A stretch of 64,000 nt of DNA from Crocinitomicaceae bacterium (GTDB lineage: Bacteria; Bacteroidota; Bacteroidia; Flavobacteriales_D; Crocinitomicaceae), in the NCBI GenBank assembly GCA_017983465.1, contig JAGOBK010000001.1, positions 586,647-650,646 on the forward strand. The letters run 5' to 3'. How positions within the stretch are numbered: the first letter of the stretch is position 1; each line of letters begins with the position of its first letter. Of this stretch, positions 10,339 through 21,811 are shown piece after piece. The notes under the pieces are model-generated. The model worked only from the letters and a program-made list of their open reading frames with translations. It ran no database searches and was not told the origin of the DNA. The position numbers and the translations under genes are program-made.

Positions 10339-10825
10339 ATTGAAGTCCAAGTTTAACATGGTAATTCCATGTGAATTGCTGATTCTTTTGATCCATGTAG
10401 TTAAAGGATTCCATCGTTGGGCCTAGCCTTGCTTCTTGAAAAAATTGCCATTGTTCACCGATTGTCAAGCGATAACCGAGGGAAGAATGAAGGTACAAAA
10501 AACGCGACCCAAAAACATAAGTATCCATGGAGAAGTCCACGACTGGACCAAGAGAAATTCGATTAATTTTCCAAAGATGGGCATAATCCATCTTCATGGA
10601 TGGTGCAAAGATTTGTTGGGATGCTTTTTGAGTAGAAAGTCCGATGTTAACAGCGTAGTAGTTTTTATTTCGCTCACACTGAATACGAGCATGTGTAAAA
10701 GGTGTGAATTTCTGAAATTCCTGTGTGATTCCGAATCGCCAAACACGAGCATCAACTTGATTTTGCGCTAAACAAAACCAAAATTGACAAAGAATAAAAC
10801 AGCAAATTATCAGTCGTTTGATCAC
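10325..10825 (-). CDS. Small exported protein, probably an outer-membrane beta-barrel, GTG start
   Basis: I do not recognise the family. From the GTG at 10825 the protein has about 166 residues: a signal peptide (VIKRLIICCFILCQFWFCLAQ) and then alternating amphipathic strands rich in aromatic residues, ending ...[13 protein letters not shown], with an aromatic residue near the end typical of outer-membrane barrels. The longer frame from 10927 would begin inside gdhA and read through the gdhA terminator, so it is unlikely. The 3' end overlaps the GDPD start by 14 bp, which suggests translational coupling. Confidence 0.65.
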   Translation of the reverse strand: MIKRLIICCFILCQFWFCLAQNQVDARVWRFGITQEFQKFTPFTHARIQCERNKNYYAVNIGLSTQKASQQIFAPSMKMDYAHLWKINRISLGPVVDFSMDTYVFGSRFLYLHSSLGYRLTIGEQWQFFQEARLGPTMESFNYMDQKNQQFTWNYHVKLGLQYALR

Positions 10826-10858
10826 ATACAAAGGTGCTGAAAATTCAGAAGAAAAGCA

Positions 10859-10888
10859 CAAAAAAAATCCCGCCAAAGACGGGATTTT
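10859..10888 (-). terminator. Rho-independent terminator of gdhA
   Basis: AAAATCCCG (10864-10872) pairs with CGGGATTTT (10880-10888) around a 7-base loop. On the minus strand it is followed by a run of T residues. It lies 20 bases after the gdhA stop codon. Confidence 0.9.
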
Positions 10889-10907
10889 CATTTTTATGAA
10901 TGGGATA

Positions 10908-12362
<1,455 letters not shown>

Positions 12363-12429
12363 TTACCATGAATGTTCAATCCTTGTAAAAATTTCCGATC
12401 GAAAAGAATGAAAACGCAGCCCTCTTCCT

Positions 12430-12460
12430 TGTTAAACGAATCTTTTTTTCATATTTTTGG
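12430..12460 (+). promoter_or_regulatory. Promoter of the T9SS type B gene at 12554
   Basis: TTG at 12430-12432 and TATTTTTG at 12453-12460 are spaced by 20 bp. The leader to the ATG at 12554 would be about 85-90 bases, longer than the other leaders here. Confidence 0.6.
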
Positions 12461-12553
12461 TCCACCTAAGCAACCACCTACTAAGGTTCGTCGTTTAAGG
12501 CACAGAACTAACTACTAGATATCGAGAATATGTTACATAGATCATCAAAAAAC

Positions 12554-15253
12554 ATGAATTTTATTAAGTTATCCCTTGCATTTTTATTGATGTTAGCGTC
12601 ACAGTTAAACTCTTACAGTCAAAGTAACGTTGTGTTATGTCTTGGTCAAGATGCAACAGTTTGTGCTGGTCAAACGGTAACCATCAACAACTGTAATACA
12701 GGAACAACCCCTGGGACAGCAGCAGGACTTTACTTAAATGCACCGACGAGCGTATTTTTAAGTGACGACGTTTGGTCTGGACAAGTTCCGATTGGATTCC
12801 CATTTAGTTTTTACGGAACAAATTATACAACTTGTGCGATTGGTTCGAACGGACTCATCTCTTTTGCACCAGTTAGTGGATATTGCCCATGGTCACTTGC
12901 TGGTATCCCACAACTACCTACAGCTGCACTACCTTCAGCACGTAATTCCATCATGATTGCTTACCAGGATTTGAATCCGGCAACAGCTGGACAAGTGCAA
13001 TACCAAACCATTGGAACAGCGCCAAACCGTAAGTTTGTAGTGCTTTACAAAAATGTGGCCATGTTTGGTTGTACAACACAGTGTAACTACTTAGCGATTA
13101 TCCTTTATGAGACTTCCAATATTTTTGAATTGCATATTGGAAACAAGCCAATTTGCGGAACTTGGAATGGTAGTTTAGCTATCCAGGGATCTGAAAATAA
13201 TCCAATGAATGTTGCGCACATCACACCGGGACGAAATGTTTCCGTGTGGAGCGCTAATCAAGATGGTAGAAGATTTTTGCCAACTGCTCCGGCAAATACC
13301 AATTCATACACCATGTCGCAAATACCATATGTGATGGTCAACAGTCCTGGAAGCAATTTCCTTTGGTCAAACACATTGGGACAAACATTCCCTTATAATA
13401 ACGGAACATTAAACGTGAATCCAGTGCCATCTGGAACAACAGGGTACTTTTTAACAGGAGCGGCTTGTGGAACAAGTGTAGGCTCGATTACCAACGATAC
13501 TACGTGGTTGACTGTTTCTAATCCATCTTTATCTACAACAACTGTTCCCGATATTTGCTCTCAAGGAGTTGGGACAGCAACAGCAGTACCCGGCGCTACT
13601 TCACCTCCACCCTATACTTACTTATGGAGCAATGGTCAAACCGGTGCTACAGCAACTGGATTATTAGCTGGAACGTACACAGTGTCTGTCGTTAACGGAA
13701 ACGGGTGTACAGCAACTGGAACAGCAATTATCACAGACAATCCTGCAACATTTAATGGGACAACAACCCCAGTTTCTTGTCCAGGCGGTAGTGATGGAAC
13801 AGCAACCGCAATTGTAACACCTGTTACAGGACCGGTAAATTTCGAATGGAGCAATGGACAAAGTACGCAAACAGTTACAGGATTAAGTGCCGGAAACTAT
13901 TGGTGTTATGCTACTACCGCTAGCGGTTGTCAGGATACAATTTACGTTACCGTTACAGAAATTCCACCAATGATTTTAACCATGACGAATGTTGTGGATG
14001 CAAATTGCTATACGTTTGCAAATGGTCAAGCGACCGTAAACGTTACGCAAGGAACACCTGCTTACTCGTACAGCTGGACTGGTTCTACTGCTTCAGCAGC
14101 AACAGCATTAGATTTAGGTGCTGGATTACACACGGTGACCGTTACCGATATGAACGGTTGTGTTCAAACACTGGATGTATTGATCAATGAGCCATTGCCA
14201 TTAGACATAACTTTCTTGACACAAGACACTATGATTTGTTCTGAGGATGCTATTTTGTTAACAGCTACTGGCGCAGGAGGATCTTCAGCATATACTTATA
14301 CTTGGACAGAAGATGGTTTGCCAATTGGGAATGGAAGTTCATTAACGGTAGACCCAATCAATTCTGGAACAGTGTACTGCGTGACTTTAAGTGAAGCTTG
14401 TGGATCTCCAGCAACGACAGAATGTATGACAATTACATTCCCATTAGAAATCATCCCTAATACAGTACCTGATTTTGCACAAAGATGTTTACCAGGAGAC
14501 TTTGTATTCAGTAACATGTCCACAAATGGTGGCGATGTTGCTACGACACAATATATTTTCTCAACAGGAGAATCATTCACCGTTAATAGCCTTGATCCAT
14601 TACCACATACCTTACCTACTCCAGGAACGTATACGGTAGATCTTGTTGTGACTTCGGTTCATGGATGTTTGTACTTTGGACACTTCCAAGATATCGTTGA
14701 GGTTACACCTTTACCGACAGCAGACTTTACCATGTCTAAAAGTCCTTTGACTTGGTTTGAAACAACCGTTCAAACGAATGACATTTCTTCAGGAAACATA
14801 GCAAATTACAATTGGGTGAGTTCAGGAGCCACGAATATTGTAAATAATGGTGGAAGTGCAATGATTAGCTTCCCCGAAGGAGTTATGGGAACATATGACA
14901 TTACGTTAATCGTGACAACGAACTTAGGTTGTTCTGATTCAGTAACGTACCCTATTCAAGTAGTATCTGATGTCATTTTCTATGCTCCTACAGCATTTAC
15001 TCCAGATGACGACGAACACAACCAAGTTTGGATGTTCTATGTAGAAGGTATTGATAAAGCAAACTTCGAATTGACCGTTCACAACCGTTGGGGTGAAGTT
15101 GTTTGGGAAACACATGATGTAAATTCATACTGGGATGGATACTACAACGGCCAAAAAGTTCAACCGGGAATCTACACATGGAAAGCTTGGTACAAAGAAC
15201 TTGACACGGATGGTAAGAACGAAAGATCTGGTATCATCAACGTTATTCGTTAA
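12554..15253 (+). CDS. Secreted SprB-repeat protein with T9SS type B (CHU_C) sorting domain
   Basis: From the ATG at 12554 the product has about 899 residues. A signal peptide (MNFIKLSLAFLLMLASQLNSYSQ) is followed by a region with conserved cysteines. Several SprB-like repeats then follow, each with a YLWSNGQTG-type core and a LxAGTYTVSV ending (roughly residues 335-550), and then PKD-like segments. The last 85 residues (APTAFTPDDDEHN ... NRWGEVVW ... GIYTWKAWYK) form the gliding motility-associated C-terminal domain used for type IX export and surface attachment. It is likely a surface adhesin. I chose the second ATG because it gives a standard signal peptide. The DUF4197 gene starts 2 bp after its stop. 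Confidence 0.9.
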   Translation: MNFIKLSLAFLLMLASQLNSYSQSNVVLCLGQDATVCAGQTVTINNCNTGTTPGTAAGLYLNAPTSVFLSDDVWSGQVPIGFPFSFYGTNYTTCAIGSNGLISFAPVSGYCPWSLAGIPQLPTAALPSARNSIMIAYQDLNPATAGQVQYQTIGTAPNRKFVVLYKNVAMFGCTTQCNYLAIILYETSNIFELHIGNKPICGTWNGSLAIQGSENNPMNVAHITPGRNVSVWSANQDGRRFLPTAPANTNSYTMSQIPYVMVNSPGSNFLWSNTLGQTFPYNNGTLNVNPVPSGTTGYFLTGAACGTSVGSITNDTTWLTVSNPSLSTTTVPDICSQGVGTATAVPGATSPPPYTYLWSNGQTGATATGLLAGTYTVSVVNGNGCTATGTAIITDNPATFNGTTTPVSCPGGSDGTATAIVTPVTGPVNFEWSNGQSTQTVTGLSAGNYWCYATTASGCQDTIYVTVTEIPPMILTMTNVVDANCYTFANGQATVNVTQGTPAYSYSWTGSTASAATALDLGAGLHTVTVTDMNGCVQTLDVLINEPLPLDITFLTQDTMICSEDAILLTATGAGGSSAYTYTWTEDGLPIGNGSSLTVDPINSGTVYCVTLSEACGSPATTECMTITFPLEIIPNTVPDFAQRCLPGDFVFSNMSTNGGDVATTQYIFSTGESFTVNSLDPLPHTLPTPGTYTVDLVVTSVHGCLYFGHFQDIVEVTPLPTADFTMSKSPLTWFETTVQTNDISSGNIANYNWVSSGATNIVNNGGSAMISFPEGVMGTYDITLIVTTNLGCSDSVTYPIQVVSDVIFYAPTAFTPDDDEHNQVWMFYVEGIDKANFELTVHNRWGEVVWETHDVNSYWDGYYNGQKVQPGIYTWKAWYKELDTDGKNERSGIINVIR

Positions 15254-15255
15254 TT

Positions 15256-15990
15256 ATGCTGAAAATACTCGCATTCTCCTCCATTTCTTTATTTGTAGGT
15301 ACTTGCTCGAAAGTTGATTTATCCATGGTAAATGGATACGTTAATCCAATTTCCACGACGCCGGCTGCTCCAAAATTGAGTAACCAAGAAGTGATCTCTG
15401 GACTCAAAGAAGCATTACAAGTTGGAATCAAGAATGCTGTGAATGTTACCTCAGTAACAGATGGTTTTCTAAAGAACGAAGCGATTCGTCTGGCCTTCCC
15501 TCCTGATGCGATTAAAGCCCGTCAAAAAGCAATTGACTTGGGAATGTCCGCACAAGTAGAGAAATTCGAAACAACCTTGAATCGTGCAGCCGAAGAAGCA
15601 GCGAAAGAAGCACTACCGATTTTTGTTGAAGCAATTACCAACATGAGTGTTCAAGATGGATTCGCTATTCTGAATGGTGGAAACGGTGCGGCAACGAAAT
15701 TCTTGAAAGATCAAACAACAGTAAAATTAACGACTGCTTTTTCACCAAAAGTGGCTGAAGCGATTTCACGAGTAAAATTGACTGAATATTGGAATCCAAT
15801 CATGACGAAGTATAACGCAGCAATGAATTTGACTGGCGGTGAAAAAATCAATCCCGATTTGAATGCTTATGTAACGCAAAAAGCGATTGAAGGTCTTTTC
15901 AAAATGGTGGAGCAAGAGGAAAACAAAATCCGTAAGGATCCAACAGCTCGTGTAACAGAGTTATTGGCAAAAGTTTTTGGCAGTCTTTAA
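15256..15990 (+). CDS. DUF4197 family protein, putative lipoprotein
   Basis: The 244-residue protein matches the DUF4197 family: SNQEVISGLKEAL at the start of the domain, a TDGFLKNEAIRLAFP segment, NMSVQDGFAILNGG, and a C-terminal QKAIEGLFKMVEQEE..IR helix. Function is unknown. The N-terminus (MLKILAFSSISLFVGTC) looks like a lipoprotein signal, although Thr before the cysteine is not the usual residue. It starts 2 bp after the T9SS type B gene and 3 bp before the nucleoside phosphorylase gene, so the three are probably cotranscribed. Confidence 0.88.
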   Translation: MLKILAFSSISLFVGTCSKVDLSMVNGYVNPISTTPAAPKLSNQEVISGLKEALQVGIKNAVNVTSVTDGFLKNEAIRLAFPPDAIKARQKAIDLGMSAQVEKFETTLNRAAEEAAKEALPIFVEAITNMSVQDGFAILNGGNGAATKFLKDQTTVKLTTAFSPKVAEAISRVKLTEYWNPIMTKYNAAMNLTGGEKINPDLNAYVTQKAIEGLFKMVEQEENKIRKDPTARVTELLAKVFGSL

Positions 15991-15993
15991 TTC

Positions 15994-16857
15994 ATGTATT
16001 TCCCAGCTACAGAACTCGTATTAAACGAGCGAAACGAAGTTTATCACCTCGCTTTAAATCCAAATCAACTCGCACATAAGGTCATTCTCGTTGGCGACCA
16101 GGACAGAGTCAAACTTATTTCTACGTTTTTCGAAACGATAGAACATCAGAGTCAACACCGTGAGTTTGTCTGCCACACCGGAACGTACAAAGGAAAAAGA
16201 ATCAGTGTCCTTTCAACTGGAATCGGAACAGATAATATTGATATTTGCCTACAAGAACTCGATGCCTTAGTGAACATCGATTTGGAACAACGAACGGAAA
16301 AAACGAATAAAACCCAATTGGAACTTGTTCGAATTGGAACGTGTGGCATATTACAATCAGAAATTCCTTTGCATTCATATCTGTTATCATCACATGCTTA
16401 TGGATTCGATAACGTTGCGCACTTTTATCCAATTGATTACACAGCGCAAGAAATTCAACTATGTTCAAACATTGACTTGCATCTGAACTTGCCGTATGGA
16501 ATTACGCCTTACCTCATTTCCGCTGATAAATCCTTAACAGATCGTCTTAGCTCCTCCGAAACCCACACTGGAATAACGGTCACAAGTTCCGGATTCTATG
16601 GTCCACAGGGACGTAGCTTGCGTTTAGAGAGCAAGATTAAGGATATCCATATAAAACTTGGAAGTTTTAATCAGGACGAAACCAAAATTGTCAATTTTGA
16701 GATGGAAAGCTCCGCGATATTTGCCTTGGGAAGACAACTAGGACACGCCTGCGCAACTATTTGCTTAGGAGTAGCTAATCGTCCCAATCTGGAGTTTTCA
16801 ACTGGCTGTGAGCAAGAAATGAATGAATTGATTCAGTACGTTCTCGAACGAATCTAA
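15994..16857 (+). CDS. Nucleoside phosphorylase (uridine phosphorylase-like)
   Basis: The 287-residue protein belongs to the PNP/UDP phosphorylase superfamily, which splits nucleosides with phosphate into free base and ribose-1-phosphate. VILVGDQDRVKLIS is the phosphate-binding region, STGIGTDNIDICLQELDAL corresponds to the G-x-G loop segment, VRIGTCGILQ is the family core strand, and NFEMESSAIFALGRQLGH carries the ribose-binding M-E pair. The overall pattern fits the uridine phosphorylase branch, but base specificity cannot be read safely. The stop abuts the convergent thioredoxin gene without a gap. Confidence 0.88.
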   Translation: MYFPATELVLNERNEVYHLALNPNQLAHKVILVGDQDRVKLISTFFETIEHQSQHREFVCHTGTYKGKRISVLSTGIGTDNIDICLQELDALVNIDLEQRTEKTNKTQLELVRIGTCGILQSEIPLHSYLLSSHAYGFDNVAHFYPIDYTAQEIQLCSNIDLHLNLPYGITPYLISADKSLTDRLSSSETHTGITVTSSGFYGPQGRSLRLESKIKDIHIKLGSFNQDETKIVNFEMESSAIFALGRQLGHACATICLGVANRPNLEFSTGCEQEMNELIQYVLERI

Positions 16858-17376
16858 TTACTTCAGTTGTTTATCGATTTGGATGTGCAATTGAATACCT
16901 CTCAACTCTCCTCCACTTGCAATGATATGGCCTTCGCCATCGATGAGAAAAGCGGAAGGAATGGAAGACACTCCATAATTAGCTGAAGCAATTCCATCTT
17001 TATCCATCACATGGTTTTTCCAAGAAAGGCGATCTTCTTTAATGGCTTGTTTCCAAGCAGAAGCATCTTTATCAATGGAAACGCTGAAGACTTCAAATCC
17101 ATCTGCATTTTTAAATTCCTGTGATTTGTATTTCTGGTAGGCCTCCACAACATTTGGACTTTCCTTCCGACATGGGCCACACCAAGAAGCCCAAAAATCT
17201 ACTAGGACTAACTTTCCACGGAGATCAGACAACTTACGAACTTTTCCATTGGTTCCTACCAACTTGATTTCCGGTGCAAAATCCTTTGAGTCAAACGATT
17301 TTTCAGAACGGAAACAAAGTGCATAGCAGGAATATGCTACAATAAAAAGGAGTCCAAAAATGAGTTGTTTCTTCAT
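16858..17376 (-). CDS. TlpA-like thiol-disulfide oxidoreductase
   Basis: A 172-residue exported thioredoxin-fold protein. The N-terminal hydrophobic segment (LIFGLLFIVAYSCYALCF) targets it to the envelope. The active site is FWASWCGPCRKES near residue 65, preceded by the LRGKLVLVDF strand. The VSSIPSAFLIDGEGHI segment holds the cis-proline loop. Such proteins reduce disulfides in the periplasm; the client is unknown. The ATG overlaps the murA stop (TAATG), so it is the last gene of the purL-DUF4290-murA operon. Confidence 0.9.
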   Translation of the reverse strand: MKKQLIFGLLFIVAYSCYALCFRSEKSFDSKDFAPEIKLVGTNGKVRKLSDLRGKLVLVDFWASWCGPCRKESPNVVEAYQKYKSQEFKNADGFEVFSVSIDKDASAWKQAIKEDRLSWKNHVMDKDGIASANYGVSSIPSAFLIDGEGHIIASGGELRGIQLHIQIDKQLK

Positions 17377-18683
17377 TAGCCAACGCGACGAATGTCCGCA
17401 CCGATGTTGTTCAAACGCAATTCAATATCTTGGTAACCACGGTCAATTTGCTCGATGTTTTCGATCACACTTTTTCCTTTAGCGGATAATGCAGCAATTA
17501 AAAGAGATACACCTGCGCGAATGTCTGGTGAAGACATCGTAATTCCGCGTAGGTCATGCTCACGATTTAATCCAATCACTGTTGCTCTGTGTGGGTCACA
17601 CAAAATAATTTGCGCACCCATGTCGATTAATTTATCGACAAAGAATAAACGAGATTCAAACATTTTTTGGTGAATCAACACGGAACCTTTTGCTTGAGAA
17701 GCAACCACCAAAATGATGGAAAGTAAGTCAGGCGTAAATCCAGGCCATGGCGCATCGTAGATCGTTAAAATAGATCCATCGATAAACGTATCAATTTCAT
17801 ATGATTCTTGAGCAGGAATGTAGATATCATCTCCGCGGCGTTCTAATTTGATTCCGAGGCGACGGAAAACATTTGGAATGATTCCCAAATTCTCCCAACT
17901 CACATCTTTAATGGTGATTTCAGACTTCGTCATGGCAGCTAAACCAATGAAGCTTCCGATTTCGATCATATCAGGAAGAATGCGGTGGAAACATCCACCC
18001 AATTTTTTCACTCCTTTGATGATCAACATATTCGAACCAATTCCGCTAATGTTTGCTCCCATAGAGTTCAACATTTTACATAATTGTTGAATGTACGGTT
18101 CACAAGCTGCGTTATAGAACGTTGTTTCTCCTTCTGCCATAACAGCAGCCATCAAAATATTTGCAGTTCCCGTAACAGATGCTTCATCCAAGTGAATGTA
18201 TGCACCTTTCAAGTTCTTTGCTTCTACAGAGTAGAAATGTTCACCTGCATCATAGTTGAACTTCGCTCCGAGTAAAGCAAATCCTTCGAAGTGTGTATCT
18301 AAACGACGTCTTCCGATTTTGTCTCCTCCCGGTTTTGGAATGAATCCAACGCCAAAACGCGCCAATAAAGGCCCAACAATCATAATCGATCCACGTAACG
18401 AAGACGCTCTTTTTTTGAAATCTTCTGACTCCAAATACTTTAAATCGATGTCCTTCGCTTGAAAAATATAGGTTCCTTTCTCCACCTTCTCCACTTTCAC
18501 GCCCATCGTTTGCAATAAAGCAATCAATTTGTTGACATCAACAATGTCTGGAATGTTAGAAATAGTTACTTTTTCTTCTGTTAACAAAGGTGCGCAAAGC
18601 ACTTGCAATGCTTCGTTTTTTGCTCCTTGCGGAATCAATTCACCTTTTAATGGTTTGCCACCGTATATTTCAAATGAAGCCAT
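17376..18683 (-). CDS. murA: UDP-N-acetylglucosamine 1-carboxyvinyltransferase, Asp-type active site
   Basis: MurA (435 residues) transfers enolpyruvate from PEP to UDP-GlcNAc, the first committed step of peptidoglycan synthesis. The N-terminal AKNEALQVLCAPLL block and the RASSLRGSIMIVGPLLARFG block are diagnostic. The active-site loop reads KPGGDKIGRRRLDTH, so the usual catalytic cysteine (E. coli Cys115) is aspartate (D121). Cys-to-Asp MurA enzymes are known to be active and insensitive to fosfomycin. It sits 3 bp after DUF4290 in the purL operon and overlaps the thioredoxin gene by one base. Confidence 0.96.
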   Translation of the reverse strand: MASFEIYGGKPLKGELIPQGAKNEALQVLCAPLLTEEKVTISNIPDIVDVNKLIALLQTMGVKVEKVEKGTYIFQAKDIDLKYLESEDFKKRASSLRGSIMIVGPLLARFGVGFIPKPGGDKIGRRRLDTHFEGFALLGAKFNYDAGEHFYSVEAKNLKGAYIHLDEASVTGTANILMAAVMAEGETTFYNAACEPYIQQLCKMLNSMGANISGIGSNMLIIKGVKKLGGCFHRILPDMIEIGSFIGLAAMTKSEITIKDVSWENLGIIPNVFRRLGIKLERRGDDIYIPAQESYEIDTFIDGSILTIYDAPWPGFTPDLLSIILVVASQAKGSVLIHQKMFESRLFFVDKLIDMGAQIILCDPHRATVIGLNREHDLRGITMSSPDIRAGVSLLIAALSAKGKSVIENIEQIDRGYQDIELRLNNIGADIRRVG

Positions 18684-18686
18684 CGT

Positions 18687-19328
18687 TTATTGCTTTTTTT
18701 GGAATTTCTTTTTTTGTTTTTGTTTGAAATTGTTTGTTTTCACAAATTTCTTGTTGTTTGAACCAAGTCCTAATGTGCGAAGTAAGGTGTTTGTATTCAC
18801 CAAATCATCTGGATTTTCAAGAATCAGTTCACCTTTCGACAATTCCTTCAAATGCTCTGCAATCACATTGTTCTCCACCGCATCATTGTTGTGGGACAAG
18901 TATTGTTTTTTCATGAAATTAGCCATGGAAGTTTTCAGGTATTCTTTTTCCGCTGGATCTTCCGTTTTTTTCGATTCCTCTAAGATTGTCTGTGTGTATT
19001 TACCGTAGTGTCCATAGCGAATGGAGCTTTTCGGATACACAAGACGGTCAGGTTTTTCGTTCAACACTTCTTGTTTCGGAATTTCATATGGAGAATCAAC
19101 TTCCAATTGAAAATCTGACATCACGAATAAGTGTGTCCACAACTTGTGACGGTAATCATCAACATCTCTTAAATGCGGATTCAATTGACCCATCACTTCG
19201 ATAATTGCCTGTGCTGCACGATTCCGTTCTGTTCGGTCCGCAATTTCCATTGCGTGTGCAATCATATTCTGCACATTACGACCATATTCTGGCAATATCA
19301 ACTTCCCTCTAGTGGTGTTGTATTCCAT
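18687..19328 (-). CDS. DUF4290 domain protein
   Basis: The protein has about 213 residues from the ATG at 19328 (MEYNTTRGKLILPEYGRNVQNMI), the conserved start of the Bacteroidetes-specific DUF4290 family; the longer frame would begin at a TTG at 19343. It has no signal peptide or membrane segment and ends in a very basic Lys/Gln-rich tail (NFKQKQKKKFQKKQ), which suggests nucleic-acid contact (inference). Function is unknown. It lies between purL (11 bp upstream) and murA (3 bp downstream), a clustering that points to a housekeeping role. Confidence 0.88.
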   Translation of the reverse strand: MEYNTTRGKLILPEYGRNVQNMIAHAMEIADRTERNRAAQAIIEVMGQLNPHLRDVDDYRHKLWTHLFVMSDFQLEVDSPYEIPKQEVLNEKPDRLVYPKSSIRYGHYGKYTQTILEESKKTEDPAEKEYLKTSMANFMKKQYLSHNNDAVENNVIAEHLKELSKGELILENPDDLVNTNTLLRTLGLGSNNKKFVKTNNFKQKQKKKFQKKQ

Positions 19329-19339
19329 GTTTTCTATTT

Positions 19340-21577
19340 TCAATTTTCAAAGTGTTTACCAAGCGCTGTATCAAACAAGTGCTTCGCTTCTGTTATAAAT
19401 CCAAAATGCTCCTCATCGATTTGCATTTTTCCTTTGGTTACGTGTCCAAGTAAGGTAATGTTTACACCAGAATTCACTGTATACTCAAGGAATAACTCCT
19501 CTTGTTCCTCAGTTACCGTTACAACTACGCGTCCTTGTCCTTCACCAAATAGGAATGCATCCTCGCGAATTTCAGAATCTGTAACTATATCGAATCCAAG
19601 TTCACGTGGCATAGACATCTCGACCAAACTTACGAATAATCCACCATCGGAAACATCGTGAACGGCGTTTACTAAATTATTTTCGATCAATCCTTTAACT
19701 GCATTCTGCATGTTAAATTCTTCTTCTAAATCAAAATATGGAGCTGGAGATGCTTTTATTCCATGGTATGTTGCCAAATATTCGGAAGAAGCAATATCCT
19801 CTTTGTATTCTCCCACCAAGAAAATCAAATCACCTTTTTGTTTGAAGTCCAAAGACATGACTTTCTCCTTATCTTCTACCAATCCAATCATTCCAATCGT
19901 TGGTGTTGGGAAAACAGGTACCTCTACTCCATTCATGGATGTTTGGTTGTAGAAAGAAACGTTTCCACCTGTCACCGGTGTTTCAAATTTCAAACAAGCC
20001 GCTGACATTCCTTTGATCGCACCAACAAATTGCCAGTAGGACTCTGGATTATATGGGTTACCGAAATTCAAACAGTTCGTAATCGCACTTGGAATTCCAC
20101 CTGCACAAACGATGTTACGTGCCGCTTCCGAAACTGCGATCATTGTCCCAATTTCTGGATCAGCATTTACGTAGCGTGAATTACAATCCACGGTCATCGC
20201 TAATGCTTTGTTTGTTCCTTTGATGTTTACAACTCCTGCATCCGAAGGACGATTCGTTGTCATTGTGCGCGTTCCAACCATGGAATCGTACTGTTCGTAC
20301 ACCCATTTTTTGGAAGCGATATTTGGCATTTGCAACAATGCATATCCAACTTCTTTCAAGTTTTCCGGTTGAGGAACTTGACTGATATTAAATTTCTTGT
20401 ATTCTTGGTAATAAGCAGGTTCGGAATATTCACGAACATTTTGAGGAGCACCTCCACCAAGTACCAAAGATTCAGCAGGAACATCTCCTACCATTTCTCC
20501 GTCCATGTAGTAGCGAACGCGTCCTGTATCTGTTACATGTCCGATTTCCTCTGCATGCAAATCCCATTTATCAAAAATGCGCTTAACAATTGATTCTTTT
20601 CCTTTTTGAACGACTACCAACATGCGTTCTTGTGATTCAGAAAGCAAAATCTCATATGGAAGCATGTGGTCTTGACGCGTTGGAACTTTATCCAAGTAAA
20701 TTTCCATTCCGACATTTCCTGCAGCACTCATTTCACAAGTCGAACAAGTAATTCCTGCCGCACCCATGTCCTGCATACCTACAATCGCATCTGTTTCGGA
20801 CAATTCCATTGTTGCTTCCAACAATAATTTCTCCATGAATGGATCTCCAACTTGTACGGATGGTAAATCCGACGCTGAGTCTTCTGTAATGTCTTTAGAA
20901 GCGAAAGCCGCTCCAGCAATTCCATCTTTTCCAGTTGCCGACCCAACAATAAAGACTGGATTCCCAGGTCCTTTTGCTGTCGCTGAAATAATTTTTTTCG
21001 TATCAATAATTCCTGCAGAGAATGCATTCACCAATGGATTCGTGTTGTATGATTCATCAAAGAACACTTCGCCACCAACGATTGGAATACCAAACGCATT
21101 TCCATAATCGCCAATTCCTTTCACCACACCTTTCACTAACCATTTGGTACGTGCTTCTTCGATGTTTCCGAAACGCAAGGAATTTAATTGTGCAATTGGA
21201 CGCGCGCCCATCGTGAAGATATCGCGGTTGATTCCACCTACTCCAGTCGCAGCACCTTGATAAGGCTCCAACGCACTTGGGTGATTGTGTGATTCAATTT
21301 TGAACACACACCCTAATCCATCACCGATATCTACTAATCCAGCGTTTTCTTCACCCGCTTTCACCAACATATGTGGTCCATCTTTTGGAAGTGTTTTCAA
21401 CCAGAGGATTGAGTTTTTGTATGAACAGTGCTCACTCCACATCACCGAATAAACGGCTGTTTCTGTAAAATTCGGTGTTCGACCGAGGATTCCTTTGATC
21501 TGTTCAAACTCATCCGCACGTAGTCCTAAATCAATTGCTTGTTCAAGCGTTGCTTCTTTTTGCAGGGTACTTTCCAT
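19340..21577 (-). CDS. purL: Phosphoribosylformylglycinamidine synthase subunit PurL
   Basis: This is the small-type PurL (745 residues from the ATG at 21577) that makes FGAM in purine synthesis and normally works with PurQ and PurS. The ATP/Mg site is visible in [38 protein letters not shown], and the [19 protein letters not shown] and [13 protein letters not shown] motifs are intact. There is no glutaminase domain, so this is not the long eukaryote/proteobacterial form. A TACTTTTG element at 21596-21603 lies just upstream and supports the 21577 start over 21598. purL is the first gene of a four-gene operon. Confidence 0.95.
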   Translation of the reverse strand: MESTLQKEATLEQAIDLGLRADEFEQIKGILGRTPNFTETAVYSVMWSEHCSYKNSILWLKTLPKDGPHMLVKAGEENAGLVDIGDGLGCVFKIESHNHPSALEPYQGAATGVGGINRDIFTMGARPIAQLNSLRFGNIEEARTKWLVKGVVKGIGDYGNAFGIPIVGGEVFFDESYNTNPLVNAFSAGIIDTKKIISATAKGPGNPVFIVGSATGKDGIAGAAFASKDITEDSASDLPSVQVGDPFMEKLLLEATMELSETDAIVGMQDMGAAGITCSTCEMSAAGNVGMEIYLDKVPTRQDHMLPYEILLSESQERMLVVVQKGKESIVKRIFDKWDLHAEEIGHVTDTGRVRYYMDGEMVGDVPAESLVLGGGAPQNVREYSEPAYYQEYKKFNISQVPQPENLKEVGYALLQMPNIASKKWVYEQYDSMVGTRTMTTNRPSDAGVVNIKGTNKALAMTVDCNSRYVNADPEIGTMIAVSEAARNIVCAGGIPSAITNCLNFGNPYNPESYWQFVGAIKGMSAACLKFETPVTGGNVSFYNQTSMNGVEVPVFPTPTIGMIGLVEDKEKVMSLDFKQKGDLIFLVGEYKEDIASSEYLATYHGIKASPAPYFDLEEEFNMQNAVKGLIENNLVNAVHDVSDGGLFVSLVEMSMPRELGFDIVTDSEIREDAFLFGEGQGRVVVTVTEEQEELFLEYTVNSGVNITLLGHVTKGKMQIDEEHFGFITEAKHLFDTALGKHFEN

Positions 21578-21595
21578 TCTTTGAATTTTCTGAAA

Positions 21596-21603
21596 CAAAA
21601 GTA
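21596..21603 (-). promoter_or_regulatory. Putative -7 element of the purL operon
   Basis: TACTTTTG on the minus strand. It overlaps the upstream in-frame start codon at 21598, which argues that translation begins at 21577. Confidence 0.5.
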
Positions 21604-21762
21604 CATATTTTAATAGGAACTGCGTTTGGAATCCGCCTTGTTTACCAACGATTTTTTAACATTTTATCCGCAATCTTCTGATCCGAATTCGGATTCGCAA
21701 AAAAAATGACTGATTTTGTTCCGTTTCCACTAAAATTCAGCTCAATTCAAAAGGCAATAACC

Positions 21763-21792
21763 TTGTATTTTTCGCGAAAAAACGTAAATTTG
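21763..21792 (+). promoter_or_regulatory. Promoter of lpdA (-33 TTG, -7 TAAATTTG)
   Basis: TTG at 21763-21765 and TAAATTTG at 21785-21792 with a 19 bp spacer, the same geometry as the efp promoter. The leader is short, about 13 bases. Confidence 0.75.
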
Positions 21793-21811
21793 TACCCTAA
21801 AAACGAATCAT

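Noticed and set aside
13636..13870. Open frames on the minus strand opposite the SprB-type repeats
   Set aside because: They arise from the biased codon use of Thr/Gly/Val-rich repeats on the plus strand and have no independent features.
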